NCBI RefSeq assembly: GCF_039537405.1
Contig: NZ_BAABAL010000016.1
Location: 124,001 to 188,000 of the forward strand
Reading direction: 5' to 3'
DNA: 64,000 bases
Origin: Allokutzneria multivorans
GTDB taxonomy: Bacteria > Actinomycetota > Actinomycetes > Mycobacteriales > Pseudonocardiaceae
The notes under the pieces are model-generated. The model worked only from the letters and a program-made list of their open reading frames with translations, ran no database searches and was not told where the DNA came from. The translations under genes were made by a program, and so were the position numbers. The stretch's first letter is position 1. Every line of letters starts with the position of its first letter. This document shows, piece by piece, positions 63,063 to 64,000 of the stretch.

Positions 63063-64000
63063 ATGCGCGCAGTGCTCCTGGGCTTGGTGACGGTTCTGGC
63101 GGTGGCGTTGGCGCCCGTTCCGGGCGCGATGGCCGCTGTGACTCCTGCCGAGCCCGATCCCGTGGTGAACCGTCCGGTGTTCAACGACCCGTGGGGCGCG
63201 CCCGCCGCGCAGTACGCGAGCTTCACCCAGTTCGCCCGGCTCATCGACCGCGTGCCCGCCGGTGAGGAGATCGTGCTGTCGTGGTTCGGCTTCGACGTGC
63301 TCAAGCACGACTCCGACCCGACCGCGCACTTGCTCGCCGCACACGCGCGCGGGGTGCGCGTGAAGGTCGTCCTCGACCAGGGGCAGGCGGGCAACCGCGC
63401 GCACGCGCAGCTCAAGGCCGCGCTCGGCGCCGACGACGCCAAGCCCAGCTTCGTGGTGACGTGCAAGGACAAGTTCCCGAAGGGGCCGGACCGCGGGTGC
63501 ATCGCCACGCGCGTCTCCAGCTGGAGCAACGGCTACAACCACACCAAGTTCGCCGCGTTCTCGAAGGTGCGGATGAACAACGGCACGATCGTGCCGGACG
63601 TGGTGTTCACCGGCTCGTCCAACGTCGGCGACTGGGACGCCGTCGAGGCCTACAACGACATGTTCACCCTGACGGATGCCAAGGCGCACAAGGCTTTTCG
63701 GGCCTACTTCGCCGATCTCGTCCGCTACCGGCGCACCGCTGCGGGCAACAACGACTACTACACCGACACCGGCAGCGGCTCGCAGTTCCGGGCGTTCTTC
63801 TTCCCGCGCAAGGAACGTTCCGGCAAGCCTTACGCCGATCCCGCCACCGACACGGTCTACAACACCCTGCTCTCCGTCGATCCCAGCTGCCGCTACCAGG
63901 AGCCCGACGGCTCGTGGCACCAGACCGACCTTCGTGTCGTGATGCTCGCCTTCAACCGCGACCCCGTCGCCGCGAAGCTCGCCGAACTGAGCCGCAAGGG
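63063..64000 (+). CDS. secreted phospholipase D-family protein (partial)
   Basis: A signal peptide (MRAVLLGLVTVLAVALAPVP...AMA) is followed by the first half of a PLD-like domain: 'EIVLSWFGFDVLKHD', a strand pair V-R-V-K-V-V-L-D-Q-G, then an HKD-type motif N-H-T-K-F-A-A-F and the downstream G-S-S-N that marks the PLD superfamily. The Asp of HxKx4D is Ser here (H-T-K-F-A-A-F-S), so the first motif is imperfect. The window ends before the second HKD motif. It may be a phosphodiesterase acting on lipids or nucleic acids outside the cell. It is divergent from eccE and probably independent of the ESX locus. Confidence 0.85.
   Translation, partial: MRAVLLGLVTVLAVALAPVPGAMAAVTPAEPDPVVNRPVFNDPWGAPAAQYASFTQFARLIDRVPAGEEIVLSWFGFDVLKHDSDPTAHLLAAHARGVRVKVVLDQGQAGNRAHAQLKAALGADDAKPSFVVTCKDKFPKGPDRGCIATRVSSWSNGYNHTKFAAFSKVRMNNGTIVPDVVFTGSSNVGDWDAVEAYNDMFTLTDAKAHKAFRAYFADLVRYRRTAAGNNDYYTDTGSGSQFRAFFFPRKERSGKPYADPATDTVYNTLLSVDPSCRYQEPDGSWHQTDLRVVMLAFNRDPVAAKLAELSRK

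Noticed and set aside
1..64000. tRNA, rRNA, insertion sequences, integrase or attachment sites
   Set aside because: None could be recognised on either strand; the repeats seen are coding duplications.

Overview
This is very GC-rich, actinomycete-type DNA. The gene content (a type VII/ESX secretion locus with a fused EccCab ATPase, EccB, EccD, EccE, a mycosin-like protein, WXG100 proteins and proline-rich secretion-associated proteins) fits a filamentous actinobacterium, most likely Pseudonocardiales-like. The taxon is inferred from gene style only.

Layout. (1) 1-46631, minus strand: one uninterrupted reading frame of 15,543 codons that runs off the left edge. It starts with a WXG100-like, T7SS-substrate-type N-terminus and a membrane-prone region. 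Then come a disordered linker, ADP-ribosyltransferase-like domains, HExxH modules, OTU-like modules, two super-repeats of about 2,640 residues, coiled coils, transmembrane segments and a PI-kinase-like domain. (2) 9608-9856, minus: a small gene in another frame, with a strong ribosome binding site and an EF-Tu domain-2-like product. It lies inside the giant frame at a place where the giant frame does not look coding. The frame therefore probably represents two giant products, A (about 12,260 residues) and B (9611 to beyond the edge), but no stop codon separates them. B is a tandem array of GNAT-like, HExxH and degenerate kinase modules. (3) 46651-46715: a strong intrinsic terminator or attenuator directly in front of the giant gene. 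(4) 46737-47491: an EspC-like and a YbaB/EbfC protein. (5) 47534-48844: overlapping divergent promoters and a plus-strand mycosin-like protein that has lost its catalytic Asp and His. (6) 48947-52686, minus: eccD, eccB and two WXG100 genes. (7) 52835-60024, plus: eccC, an EspB/PPE-like proline-rich substrate and an unknown T7SS-associated protein. (8) 60037-62808: shared terminator, then (minus) eccE and a proline/glutamine-rich partner. (9) 63063 to the right edge: a secreted phospholipase D-family protein.

Working model (inference): EccB/C/D/E form the ESX channel. The WXG100, EspB-like and EspC-like proteins are co-secreted substrates or helpers. The giant A/B polypeptides are modular polymorphic-toxin-like substrates whose enzymatic modules were repeatedly duplicated and partly inactivated. 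A terminator placed just before the giant gene would limit its costly expression.
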